From: Massilia sp. ST3
Lineage (GTDB): Bacteria > Pseudomonadota > Gammaproteobacteria > Burkholderiales > Burkholderiaceae_D
Direction of reading: 5' to 3'
DNA: 64,000 bases
Assembly: GCF_018119405.1 (NCBI RefSeq)
Contig: NZ_JAGPWC010000023.1
Span: forward strand, 1-64,000
Shown: positions 36,955-47,035 of the stretch, one piece after another
How the letters are laid out: every line of letters starts with the position of its first letter
Position numbering within the stretch: the first letter of the stretch is position 1
Made by a program: the position numbers and the translations under genes
Notes under the pieces: generated by a model
What the model was told of the DNA's origin: nothing
What the model saw: only the letters and a program-made list of their open reading frames with translations
Databases searched by the model: none

Positions 36955-38999
36955 GCGCGGCCCCGTCCTACTTCAGGAAGCTGAGCCGCTACTACCTGTG
37001 GTACACCGGCTGCTTCGGCCTGTTCCTGGTGGCGGTGGCGCTGCTGGAACAGGAAGGCATGCCGCGCCTGTGGATCGGGCACCTGTTCATGTTCGCCACC
37101 ATCCTGCTGTACGCCATCATCGGCGTGATCTGCCGCACCTCGAACGTCACCGAGTACTACGTGGCGGGGCGGCGCGTGCCGGCCATGTTCAACGGCATGG
37201 CGACTGCCGCCGACTGGATCTCGGCGGCCAGCTTCATCAGCCTGGCCGGCGGCCTGTACCTGCAGGGCTTCGACGGCCTGGCCTACATCATGGGCTGGAC
37301 CGGCGGCTACTGCCTGGTGGCGCTCCTGATCGCGCCCTACCTGCGGCGCTTCGCCCAGTACACCATCCCCGACTTCCTGGCCGCGCGCTACGGCGGCGGC
37401 GCGGACGGACGCGGCGCCGCGGTGCGCGCCGTGGCGGTGGGCGCGACCATCATCGTCTCGTTCACCTACGTGGTGGCGCAGATCTACGCGGTGGGCCTGA
37501 TCGCCTCGCGCTTCACCGGCGTCGACTTCTCGGTCGGGATCTTCCTTGGCCTGGCCAGCATCCTGGTGTGCTCCTTCCTGGGCGGGATGCGCGCCATCAC
37601 CTGGACCCAGGTGGCGCAATACATCATCCTGCTGGTGGCCTTCCTGATCCCGACCATCTGGCTGTCGGCCAAGCATGCCGACAATCCGGTGCCGCAGTTC
37701 GCCTACGGCAAGCTGCTGCCCAAGCTGGCCGCGCGCGAGCACGAACTGGAAAAGGATCCGCGCGAGGAACAGGTGCGCGCCGAGTTCCGCCGCCGCGCCG
37801 AGGAATACGGCGCGCGCCTGGGGGCGCTGCCGGCGTCCTGGGAAGCGGGCAAGATCGAGGCCCAGCGCCGGCTGGTGGAAGCGCGCTCCCGCAACGCCTC
37901 GCTGAACGAGGTGCGCGAAGCCGAGCGCGCGCTGAACACCTATCCGAGTTCGCCGGACGAGGCGCGCACCGTGTGGACCGAGCTGCGCGACGCCAACCTG
38001 GCGCGCGCCCGCCCGCCGGTGCCGCATGCCACGCCCTTCCCGGGCGCCACCCGGGAGGAATCGGACCGCCAGCGCAACAACTTCCTGGCGGTGGTGTTCT
38101 GCCTGATGTTCGGCACCGCCGCCATGCCCCACATCCTGATGCGCGCCTACACCACGCCCTCGGTGGGCGCCACCCGCAACGGCGTGTTCTGGACCCTGTT
38201 CTTCATCCTGCTGGTCTACCTGACGATTCCCGCGCTGGCGGTGCTGGCCAAGTACGACATCTATACCTCGCTGGTGGGCAGCGACTTCGCCTCGCTGCCC
38301 ACCTGGATCTCGTACTGGGCCAACGTGGACAAGGCCAGTCCCCTGATCAGCGTGATCGACATCAACCGCGACGGCGTGGTGCAGCTGGCCGAGATCGCGA
38401 TCGACGCCGACGTGCTGGTGCTGGCCACGCCGGAGATCGGCGGCCTGCCCTACGTGATCTCGGGCCTGGTGGCGGCGGGCGGCCTGGCCGCGGCCCTGTC
38501 GACCGCGGACGGCCTGCTGCTGGCGATCTCCAACGCGCTGTCGCACGACGTCTACTACAAGATCGTCGACCCGGGCGCCTCGACCCAGAAGCGGGTGACG
38601 ATCTCCAAGCTGCTGCTGCTGGCGGTGGCCTTCATCGCGGCCTACGCGGCCTCGCAAAAACCCGCCGACATCCTGTCGCTGGTGGGCGCGGCCTTCTCGC
38701 TGGCCGGCTCGACCCTGTTCCCGGTGCTGGTGCTGGGCGTGTTCTGGAAGCGCGCCAACCACAGCGGCGCCATCGCCGGCATGGCGGCCGGCTTCGCGGT
38801 CTGCCTCTACTACATGTTCCGCGCCAGCCCGACCCTGGGCGGCAGCGTGGACGGGGCCTGGCTCGGCATCATGCCGACCGCGGCCGGGGTGTTCGGGGTG
38901 CCGGCCGGGCTGCTGGCGATTGTCCTGGTCAGCCTGGCGACGGCGCCGCCGAGCCGCAACAGCGCCGGCATGGTGGATTACATCCGCACGCCGGAATAA
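36951..38999 (+). CDS. Sodium:solute symporter family permease, VC_2705 subfamily
   Basis: A 682-residue permease of the SSS family related to acetate permease ActP. Typical segments are EYYVAGRRVPAMFNGMATAADWISAASFI (in part), YTIPDFLAARYG and the late helices around AFSLAGSTLFPVL. Two unusual parts are visible. Residues of about 240-370 form a charged, Arg/Glu-rich soluble insertion. Residues 470-481 (DINRDGVVQLAE) match an EF-hand calcium loop. It starts at GTG inside the DUF4212 stop (GTGA). The substrate is probably a small organic acid, inferred from the family. Confidence 0.9.
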   Translation: MSAAPSYFRKLSRYYLWYTGCFGLFLVAVALLEQEGMPRLWIGHLFMFATILLYAIIGVICRTSNVTEYYVAGRRVPAMFNGMATAADWISAASFISLAGGLYLQGFDGLAYIMGWTGGYCLVALLIAPYLRRFAQYTIPDFLAARYGGGADGRGAAVRAVAVGATIIVSFTYVVAQIYAVGLIASRFTGVDFSVGIFLGLASILVCSFLGGMRAITWTQVAQYIILLVAFLIPTIWLSAKHADNPVPQFAYGKLLPKLAAREHELEKDPREEQVRAEFRRRAEEYGARLGALPASWEAGKIEAQRRLVEARSRNASLNEVREAERALNTYPSSPDEARTVWTELRDANLARARPPVPHATPFPGATREESDRQRNNFLAVVFCLMFGTAAMPHILMRAYTTPSVGATRNGVFWTLFFILLVYLTIPALAVLAKYDIYTSLVGSDFASLPTWISYWANVDKASPLISVIDINRDGVVQLAEIAIDADVLVLATPEIGGLPYVISGLVAAGGLAAALSTADGLLLAISNALSHDVYYKIVDPGASTQKRVTISKLLLLAVAFIAAYAASQKPADILSLVGAAFSLAGSTLFPVLVLGVFWKRANHSGAIAGMAAGFAVCLYYMFRASPTLGGSVDGAWLGIMPTAAGVFGVPAGLLAIVLVSLATAPPSRNSAGMVDYIRTPE

Positions 39000-39110
39000 G
39001 GAGGCGAATGCGGTCAACCCGTTAGATTTGAGGAGATTTGTGCAGGCATGCAGATGTTATTCTCGCCGAGCCCTTTAACGGCAGAACAACAACATTTTTA
39101 CGGAAATCCA

Positions 39111-41132
39111 ATGCCTGTCCTTACCCGCGCCCTGCGCGCCGCTTCCCTGGCGGCGCTGGTCCTGTGCGGCACTCCCGCTGCGCTCGCCCAGGCGCCGACC
39201 GCTCCGCCGCCTGTCTCCAGTTTCTTCACCAGTTCGCCATTCGGCGAAGTCAAGCTGTCGCCGGATGCGCGCAACCTGGCCGTGCGCGCCAGCGCCCCCG
39301 GCCGGCGCGATTACCTGGCCGTCATCGACCTGCAAACCAATAGCGCCAAGATCGTCGCCTCCTACAGCGACGGCGACATCGGCGGCTTCGAATGGGTCAG
39401 CAGCGACCGCCTGATCTTCGACACCCGCGAGAAGGGTGTCGGGCCGGGCGACATGCGCTTTGCGCCGGGCCTGTATGCGGTCGACCGCGACGGCAGCGAC
39501 CTGGTGAAACTGGCCGAGCGCTCGATGGGCGGCAGGACCGAAGGCGAAGGCAAGGGCCGCAAGCTGCTACCATGGCATACCTTCCTGCTCGGCCAGCGCG
39601 GCGCGCAGGACTCCGACTACGCCTACGTCACCAGTATCGTGCTGGACACCAGCAACAAGGTGCGCCACGTCGACCTGCTGCGCCTGAACACCCGCACCGG
39701 ATTTGCCCAGACCGTACCGCGCCCGGCCAACGTGCGAGGCTGGATCCTCGACCACAAGGGCGAGCCGCGCGTGGCCTCGTCGTTTGAAAAGGACACGATC
39801 ACCCTGCATTACCGCGAACCGGCAAGCGGGGAGTGGCGAACCCTGGCCAGCTACCCGGCCTATGGCGATGGCCGCGACGCCCTCACTCCGCTCGGATTCG
39901 GCGCGGACGGCACCCTGTTCGTCGCGGCGCGCACGGGCGGCGACACCACCGCCCTGCACACCCTCAACCTCGGCACCGGCAAGATCAACCCGGAACCGGT
40001 CCTGTCGGCGAAGGGCTATGACTTCGACGGCGGCCTGGTGGTCGACCGCGCCAGGACCCTGGGCGTGTACTTCCGGACCGACGCCGTGTCGAACGAATGG
40101 TTCGACGCCGGGATGAAGCAGGTCCAGGCCGCTGTCGACAAGCTGCTGCCGGCCACCGTCAACGTGATCGACCCGCCGGCGCAGGCCGATGCACCCTGGG
40201 TATTGGTGCAGGCCTATTCCGACAAGGTCCCCCCCAACTACTTCGTGTACAACAAGGCGACAGGGATGCTGAACCCGATCGGCACCTCGCGCCCGGCGAT
40301 CCAGCCGGCGCAGATGGGCGGCCAGCAATTCGTGCGCTACAAGGCGCGCGATGGCCTCGAGATCCCGGCCCTGCTGACCCTGCCGGCCGGCGCCAAGGCC
40401 GGCAAGCTGCCGATGGTGGTGATGGTGCATGGCGGCCCTTATGTCCGCGGCAGTTCCTGGGGATGGAACCCGGCCTCGCAGTTCCTGGCCTCGCGCGGCT
40501 ACGCCGTGCTGGAGCCGGAATTCCGCGGCAGCACCGGTTTCGGCATCAAGCACTTCAAGGCCGGCTTCAAGCAATGGGGCCTGGCGATGCAGGACGATAT
40601 CGCCGACGGCGTGCGCTGGGCGGTGGGCAAGGGCATCGTCGATCCCCAGCGGGTCTGCATCGCCGGCGGCAGCTACGGCGGCTATGCCACCCTGATGGGA
40701 CTGGTCAACGATCCGGACCTGTACAAGTGCGGCATCGACATCGTCGGCGTCACCGACATCGGCCTGCTGTTCGACAACGGCTGGAGCTTCGAGTCCGACC
40801 TGCCGGAAGAATGGAAGGTCTATGGCATGCCGGTCATGATCGGCGACCAGGTCAAGGACGCGGCCCAGTTCAAGGCCACCTCGCCGATCCAGCAGGCGGC
40901 GCGCATCGCCCAGCCGCTGCTGCTGGCCTACGGCGGTGTCGACCGCCGCGTGCCGATCAACCACGGTACGCAGTTCCGCGACGCGGTCATGCGCACCAAC
41001 AAGCAAGTGGAATGGATCGAGTATCCCGAGGAAGGCCATGGCTGGTCGAAGCCGGAGAACCAGGTCGATTTCTGGACCCGCGTCGAACGATTCCTCGACA
41101 AGCACATCGGCAAGGGCGCGGCGCCGCAATAA
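39111..41132 (+). CDS. Secreted S9 family peptidase, tandem copy 1
   Basis: A 673-residue protein with a signal peptide ending PAALAQ, a degenerate beta-propeller and a C-terminal prolyl-oligopeptidase-type hydrolase domain. The triad is Ser521 (GGSYGGY), Asp611 (GGVDRRVP) and His643 (EEGHGW). The ATG at 39111 begins the signal peptide. The next gene encodes a paralogue of identical length 32 bases downstream. Expected role is periplasmic or extracellular peptide hydrolysis; specificity unknown. Confidence 0.92.
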   Translation: MPVLTRALRAASLAALVLCGTPAALAQAPTAPPPVSSFFTSSPFGEVKLSPDARNLAVRASAPGRRDYLAVIDLQTNSAKIVASYSDGDIGGFEWVSSDRLIFDTREKGVGPGDMRFAPGLYAVDRDGSDLVKLAERSMGGRTEGEGKGRKLLPWHTFLLGQRGAQDSDYAYVTSIVLDTSNKVRHVDLLRLNTRTGFAQTVPRPANVRGWILDHKGEPRVASSFEKDTITLHYREPASGEWRTLASYPAYGDGRDALTPLGFGADGTLFVAARTGGDTTALHTLNLGTGKINPEPVLSAKGYDFDGGLVVDRARTLGVYFRTDAVSNEWFDAGMKQVQAAVDKLLPATVNVIDPPAQADAPWVLVQAYSDKVPPNYFVYNKATGMLNPIGTSRPAIQPAQMGGQQFVRYKARDGLEIPALLTLPAGAKAGKLPMVVMVHGGPYVRGSSWGWNPASQFLASRGYAVLEPEFRGSTGFGIKHFKAGFKQWGLAMQDDIADGVRWAVGKGIVDPQRVCIAGGSYGGYATLMGLVNDPDLYKCGIDIVGVTDIGLLFDNGWSFESDLPEEWKVYGMPVMIGDQVKDAAQFKATSPIQQAARIAQPLLLAYGGVDRRVPINHGTQFRDAVMRTNKQVEWIEYPEEGHGWSKPENQVDFWTRVERFLDKHIGKGAAPQ

Positions 41133-41164
41133 GCGCCAGGCCGCCGAACCAACTGGAGACCATC

Positions 41165-43186
41165 ATGGACGTCGTCCGCCCGCGCGGCCTCGCCGCCCTT
41201 CTTCTCGCCTGCTGCGGCGTCCTGCTGCCCGCGGCCGCAAGCGCCCAGGCGCCGGCCCTGCCGCCGATCGAGAAGTTTTTCGCCAACCCGCAGCTCGGCG
41301 CCGCCAGCCTGTCGCCTGGCGGGCGCCACCTGGCCGCCCTGTCCGCGACGGCGGACGGCCGCGACGCCCTGGTCGTGGTCGACCTGCAGACCAACGAGAT
41401 GAAGGTGGTGGCCGGCTACAAGAACGTCGACGTGCTCGCTTTCCAGTGGGTCAACGGCGAGCGCCTGCTGTTCAATGTCAGGGACAACCAGACCAGCCAG
41501 GGCGGCACCTTCGAGGCCAGCGGCCTGTATGCGGTGAACCGGGACGGCTCCAGCCTGCGCCAGCTCGCAGCTCGCCGCTGGGAAAGCACCGCCCTCACGA
41601 CCGGCAGCAGCATCAAGAGCCGCCTGCTGCCCTGGCACACCTACATGCTGGACCAGCGCGGCCCGCAGGACTCCGACTGGACCTACGTGCTCAGCGGCCG
41701 CTTCGGCGACAATCGCCTGCTGGAAGGCTTCGACCTGCTGCGCCTGAATACGGTGAGCGGTCAGGCCGAGACCGTGCAGCGTCCAGGCCCGGTCCACGCC
41801 TGGCTGCTGGACAACGCCGGCGAACCGCGCCTGGCGGTGGGCGCGAAGGAAGGAACGAGCAGGATCTATTACCGCGATCCGGCCGGCGGACAGTGGCGTA
41901 CCATTGCCAGCTTCCCGACCTACGACGAGAGCCCTGGAGTGTTCGCGCCGGAAGGCTTCGCCGGCGACGGCACCCTGTACGTGACCGCGCGCGCCGGCAA
42001 GGACACGGCCGCCCTCCACACCTTCGACTTCGCGACCGGGAAGATCAGTCCGGAGCCGGTCGTGGTCACCGAGGGCTATGACTTCAACGGCAGCCTGATC
42101 AGCCGCCGCGGCAAGCTGCTCGGTGTATCGCTGCTGACCGACGCCCGCGGCCAGGTGTGGTTCGACCCCGGCATGCAGGAGCTGCAGAAGAAGGTCGACG
42201 CGGCGCTCCCGGGCACCGTCAATTTGCTGTCGGTGGCGGCGGACAGCGCGTCGCCATGGGTGCTGGTGCGCAGCTATTCCGACCGCCAGCCTGGAATCTG
42301 GATGATGTACAACCGCCAGACCAACAAGCTGGGCAAGGTGAGCGACTCCTATCCGGGCATCGATCCGAAACGCATGGGCCGCCAGCAGCCGGTGCGCTAC
42401 AAGGCGCGCGACGGCCGCGAGATTCCCGGCCTGCTGACCCTGCCGCCGGGCGGGGGGAAGAACCATCCGATGGTGGTGCTGGTCCACGGCGGCCCTTACG
42501 TGCGCGGCAGCAGCTGGGGCTGGGATCCGGAATCGCAGTTCCTGGCGTCGCGCGGCTACGCTGTGCTGGAACCTGCCTTCCGCGGCAGCACCGGCTTCGG
42601 CGCCGCCCACTTCCGCGCTGGATGGCGCCAATGGGGACTGGCGATGCAGGACGATATCGCCGATGGGGTACGCTGGGCGGTGGCCCAGGGCCATGCCGAT
42701 CCCAAGCGCGTCTGCATCGCCGGCGGCAGCTATGGCGGCTACGCCACTCTGATGGGCCTGGCCCGGGATCCGGACCTGTACAAGTGCGGCGTCAACTGGA
42801 TGGGCGTCACCGACATCAACCTGCTGTACGACGGCCACTGGAGCTTCGAATCCGACTTGGGAGCGGACTGGAAGAAGTACGGCATGCCGCTGCTGGTCGG
42901 CGACCAGGTCAGGGACGCTGACCAGCTCAAGGCCACCTCCCCGATCGAGCAGGCGGCCCGCATCACCCAGCCGCTGATCCTGGCCTACGGCGGCGTGGAC
43001 AAGCGCGTGCCCATGTACCACGGCAGCAAGTTCCGCGACGCGGTGTCGGCCGCCAACAAGCAGGTCGAGTGGATTGAGTACCAGGACGAGGGGCATGGGT
43101 GGTCGCTGCCGAAGAACCAGGTGGATTTCTGGGGAAGGGTGGAGAAGTTCCTCGATAAGCATATCGGGAACGGGGCTGGGCGCTAA
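41165..43186 (+). CDS. Secreted S9 family peptidase, tandem copy 2
   Basis: A 673-residue protein with a signal peptide ending AAASAQ. It is strongly similar throughout to the preceding gene (for example YGGYATLMGL and VRGSSWGW in both). The triad is Ser522 (GGSYGGY), Asp612 (GGVDKRVP) and His644 (DEGHGW). A ggaga ribosome site precedes the ATG at 41165. The pair is a clear tandem duplication, most diverged in the propeller half. It is followed by a family 1 repeat and a terminator shared with purM. Confidence 0.92.
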   Translation: MDVVRPRGLAALLLACCGVLLPAAASAQAPALPPIEKFFANPQLGAASLSPGGRHLAALSATADGRDALVVVDLQTNEMKVVAGYKNVDVLAFQWVNGERLLFNVRDNQTSQGGTFEASGLYAVNRDGSSLRQLAARRWESTALTTGSSIKSRLLPWHTYMLDQRGPQDSDWTYVLSGRFGDNRLLEGFDLLRLNTVSGQAETVQRPGPVHAWLLDNAGEPRLAVGAKEGTSRIYYRDPAGGQWRTIASFPTYDESPGVFAPEGFAGDGTLYVTARAGKDTAALHTFDFATGKISPEPVVVTEGYDFNGSLISRRGKLLGVSLLTDARGQVWFDPGMQELQKKVDAALPGTVNLLSVAADSASPWVLVRSYSDRQPGIWMMYNRQTNKLGKVSDSYPGIDPKRMGRQQPVRYKARDGREIPGLLTLPPGGGKNHPMVVLVHGGPYVRGSSWGWDPESQFLASRGYAVLEPAFRGSTGFGAAHFRAGWRQWGLAMQDDIADGVRWAVAQGHADPKRVCIAGGSYGGYATLMGLARDPDLYKCGVNWMGVTDINLLYDGHWSFESDLGADWKKYGMPLLVGDQVRDADQLKATSPIEQAARITQPLILAYGGVDKRVPMYHGSKFRDAVSAANKQVEWIEYQDEGHGWSLPKNQVDFWGRVEKFLDKHIGNGAGR

Positions 43187-43203
43187 GCAGGCGGCTGCAT
43201 GCA

Positions 43204-43293
43204 AACTTGGGTTCCCGCCTGCGCGGGAATGACGGTTTTACAGTTTGCCACTAGCGCATGCACGTCATTCCCGCGAAGGCGGGAACCTAAGTT
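43204..43293. repeat. Paired palindromic repeat, family 1, copy c
   Basis: An inverted pair of the same unit (aacttgggttcccgcctgcg, then its complement at 43264-43293), about 30 bases apart, between the convergent S9 peptidase and purM genes. This copy is close to copy a in sequence and orientation. Confidence 0.85.
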
Positions 43294-43317
43294 CCGCAGC
43301 GTAGCCTCTAGCAAAAC

Positions 43318-43345
43318 AAAACGGGCGCCCGAGGGCGCCCGTTTT
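43318..43345. terminator. Bidirectional terminator, S9 peptidase / purM
   Basis: The stem aaaacgggcgccc pairs with gggcgcccgtttt around a 2-base centre, with T-rich sequence on both sides. It lies 22 bases beyond the purM stop. Confidence 0.85.
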
Positions 43346-43367
43346 CCATCAGCCGAAAAAAACCGGC

Positions 43368-44411
<1,044 letters not shown>

Positions 44412-44525
44412 GGTATTTGGCAGCGGAGGCGGTAAAATAGAAGGCGGCAGACCAAAACTGGTCAATCCGCTATTTTAACAAAACGGCCCTCTTCCAACCC
44501 GTTTACCCAATAAAACCAACATCGC

Positions 44526-45608
44526 ATGCCCTTTTTCCTCACCCCGGAGCAAAAGCAATCGACATTCTGGTTGGCGCTCTGGCTGGCATTGGCGCTGTTG
44601 CTGTACACCCTCGGTCCGATCCTTTCGCCCTTCCTGGCGTCCGCCATCCTGGCCTACATGCTGGGCGGCGCCGTCGACCGCCTGAGCCGCGCCCGGACCG
44701 GCAAATCCCGCATGCCGCGCGTGGTCGCGGTCTCGATCGTGCTGACCGCCTTCATCCTGGCCGTGCTGGCCCTGGTGCTGATCGTGGTGCCGGTGCTGCG
44801 CGCCGAGATTCCCCTGTTGCAGGCCAAGATTCCCGCCTTCTTCACCAAGCTCGACACCATGTTCTCGCCTTGGCTGGCCCAGTACGGCGTCCATGTGAAA
44901 CTCGACAGCGAGGGCCTGCGCGAGCTCCTGACCCGCCAGGTGGCGGCCAGCGGCGACGACGTCTGGGCTACGGTGCTGGCCAAGGTGCGCGTGGGCGGCA
45001 GCGCCCTGCTGGGCTGGATTGCCACCCTGACCCTGGTGCCGGTGGTGCTGTTCTACCTGCTGCTCGACTGGCACGCGCTGCTGGCCCGCATCGAGGGCGC
45101 CATCCCGCGCCGCTACGTGGCCAAGGTCACCGGCATGGCGCGCGAGTCCGATGCGCTGCTGGCCCAGTACCTGCGCGGCCAGCTGCTGGTGATGATCGTG
45201 CTGGCCGTGTACTACTCGGCCGCGCTGGCCCTGATCGGGCTGGACGTGGCGCTGCCGGTGGGCGTGCTGACCGGGGTACTGGGCTTCGTTCCCTACCTGG
45301 GCTTCGGCCTGGGGATGCTGCTGGCCCTGGTGGCGGCCCTGCTGCAGTTCGCCGGCTGGAGCGCCGTGATCTGGGTGGCCGTCATCTATACGGCCGGCCA
45401 GCTGCTGGAAAGCTTCATCCTGACCCCGCGCCTGGTGGGCGAGCGCATCGGCCTGCATCCGCTGGCCGTGATCTTCGCCCTGATGGCCTTCGGTGAGCTG
45501 TTCGGCTTCGCCGGCGTGCTGCTGGCGCTGCCGGCCTCGGCGGTGCTGATGGTGGGCTTCCGCCACGTGCGCAGCCACTACCTGCGCAGCAGCTTCTATA
45601 ATGCCTGA
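44526..45608 (+). CDS. AI-2E family transporter (PerM-like permease)
   Basis: A 360-residue inner-membrane protein with about seven or eight hydrophobic helices. The family signatures are PVVLFYLLLDW in the middle, GVLGFVPYLG, and the C-terminal GERIGLHPLAVIFALMAFGELFGF (in part). The name comes from the E. coli TqsA family, but most members have unknown substrates and some act as sodium/proton antiporters, so no substrate is assigned. It ends 57 bases before hda. Confidence 0.9.
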   Translation: MPFFLTPEQKQSTFWLALWLALALLLYTLGPILSPFLASAILAYMLGGAVDRLSRARTGKSRMPRVVAVSIVLTAFILAVLALVLIVVPVLRAEIPLLQAKIPAFFTKLDTMFSPWLAQYGVHVKLDSEGLRELLTRQVAASGDDVWATVLAKVRVGGSALLGWIATLTLVPVVLFYLLLDWHALLARIEGAIPRRYVAKVTGMARESDALLAQYLRGQLLVMIVLAVYYSAALALIGLDVALPVGVLTGVLGFVPYLGFGLGMLLALVAALLQFAGWSAVIWVAVIYTAGQLLESFILTPRLVGERIGLHPLAVIFALMAFGELFGFAGVLLALPASAVLMVGFRHVRSHYLRSSFYNA

Positions 45609-45665
45609 CAACTATTACAGCGCAGACGATTGCGCATTCGATTGTGTTTGCAAACGACCAACACC

Positions 45666-46364
45666 ATGAAACAGCTGGTGCTTGACCTGGGCGCCGAGCC
45701 GGCGCAGAGCCTGGACACCTTCCAGGTGGGCGAAAACGCGGAAATGGCGCACCTGATGCACCAGTTCGCGCAGCGCGCATCGCGCGAGCATTTCGCCTAC
45801 CTGTGGGCCGACACCGGCACCGGCAAGACCCATTTGCTGCAAGCCCTGGCGGCCAGCCCGGGCTCGCGCTACATCCCGGCCGATGCGCCGGAAGACCAGT
45901 TCGTCTTTACGCCGGAGGTCAGCCTCTACCTGCTGGACGACTGCGACCGCCTGTCGCCGCAGCGCCAGATCGACGCCTTCGCCCTGTTCAACCAGATCCG
46001 CGAGCATGGTGCCTACATGGTCTGCACCGGCCCGGTGCCGCCGGCCCTGCTGCAGGTGCGCGAGGACCTGCGCACGCGCATGGGCTGGGGCCTGGTCTAC
46101 CAGATCCACGGCCTGTCCGACGACGAGAAGATCGCCGCCCTGACCCAGGCCGCGGAAGCGCGCGGTTTGACCTTGTCGGCCAGCGTGTTACCCTATTTGT
46201 TGTCACATTTCAAGCGCGACATGCGCTCGCTGGCGACCATGCTGGACGCCCTCGACCAGTATTCGCTCGAGACCCAGCGCCCGGTCACGCTGCCCCTGCT
46301 GCGTGATTTGTTGCTGCAGGAAAACCAGCAACCGGACACTACGCAGTCGGAACCTAAAGTATGA
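45666..46364 (+). CDS. hda: DnaA regulatory inactivator Hda
   Basis: A 232-residue AAA+ protein related to DnaA domain III. The N-terminal clamp-binding motif KQLVLDL is present, as are the P-loop ADTGTGKTH, Walker B-like LYLLDDCDRL and the sensor region GLVYQIHGLSDDEK. It stimulates ATP hydrolysis by DnaA bound to the sliding clamp and prevents re-initiation. The stop overlaps the ATG of the HAD gene (ATGA). Some betaproteobacteria annotate this gene as DnaA-related; the clamp motif supports Hda. Confidence 0.92.
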   Translation: MKQLVLDLGAEPAQSLDTFQVGENAEMAHLMHQFAQRASREHFAYLWADTGTGKTHLLQALAASPGSRYIPADAPEDQFVFTPEVSLYLLDDCDRLSPQRQIDAFALFNQIREHGAYMVCTGPVPPALLQVREDLRTRMGWGLVYQIHGLSDDEKIAALTQAAEARGLTLSASVLPYLLSHFKRDMRSLATMLDALDQYSLETQRPVTLPLLRDLLLQENQQPDTTQSEPKV

Positions 46365-47035
46365 AAAACCTTACCATCTTCGATCTGGACCACACGCTGC
46401 TGCCGATCGATTCGGACTATGAATGGGGCGAGTTCCTGGTGCGCGTCGGCGCGGTCGACGAAGCCGCCTTCCGCCGCCGCAACGACGAATTCTTCGCCCA
46501 GTACCAGGCCGGCGTGCTCGACCCGGTCGAATACCTGGAATTCGCCCTCGGCACCCTGGCGCGCTTCCCGCGCGAGCGCCTCGACGCCCTGCACGCGCAG
46601 TACATGCGCGAAGTGATCGAGCCTGCGATCCTGCCCCAGGCCGTCAAGCTGGTGCGCGAGCACGTGGACGCAGGCGACCTGGTGGCGATCATCACCGCCA
46701 CCAACCACTTCATCACCGCCCCGATCGCGCGCGCCTTCGGCGTCGAGCACCATATCGCCGCCATGCCGGAAGTCGACGCCCAGGGCCGGCTGACGGGCAG
46801 GCTGGCCGGTACCCCGACCTCGGGTCCCGGCAAGATCCATCACATGCACGCCTGGCTGGAGCGCATGGGGAGGCCGTTCGAGAGCTTCGAGCGCAGCCAT
46901 TTCTACAGCGATTCGCACAACGACATCCCGCTGCTGTCGATCGTGTCCCACCCGATCGCCACCAACCCGAGCAGCGCGCTCGCAAGCCATGCGCAGGCGC
47001 AGGGCTGGCCAACCATCCGTCTATTCAATGATTAA
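46361..47035 (+). CDS. HAD-IB family hydrolase (SerB/CicA-like)
   Basis: A 224-residue HAD phosphatase. Motif I is FDLDHTLLP with Asp8 and Asp10, motif II is AIITATNHFITAP and motif III/IV is HFYSDSHNDIPLL. Relatives include phosphoserine-phosphatase-like enzymes and CicA; some HAD-IB members dephosphorylate histidinol phosphate or phospholipid intermediates, so the substrate is open. It overlaps hda by 4 bases and pcnB by 8 bases, so the three are translationally coupled. Confidence 0.92.
   Translation: MKNLTIFDLDHTLLPIDSDYEWGEFLVRVGAVDEAAFRRRNDEFFAQYQAGVLDPVEYLEFALGTLARFPRERLDALHAQYMREVIEPAILPQAVKLVREHVDAGDLVAIITATNHFITAPIARAFGVEHHIAAMPEVDAQGRLTGRLAGTPTSGPGKIHHMHAWLERMGRPFESFERSHFYSDSHNDIPLLSIVSHPIATNPSSALASHAQAQGWPTIRLFND

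Noticed and set aside
43204..43293. Reading the family 1 repeat as an ordinary terminator
   Set aside because: It lacks a T-run and is repeated with the same flanks elsewhere; a proper terminator lies next to it at 43318-43345.
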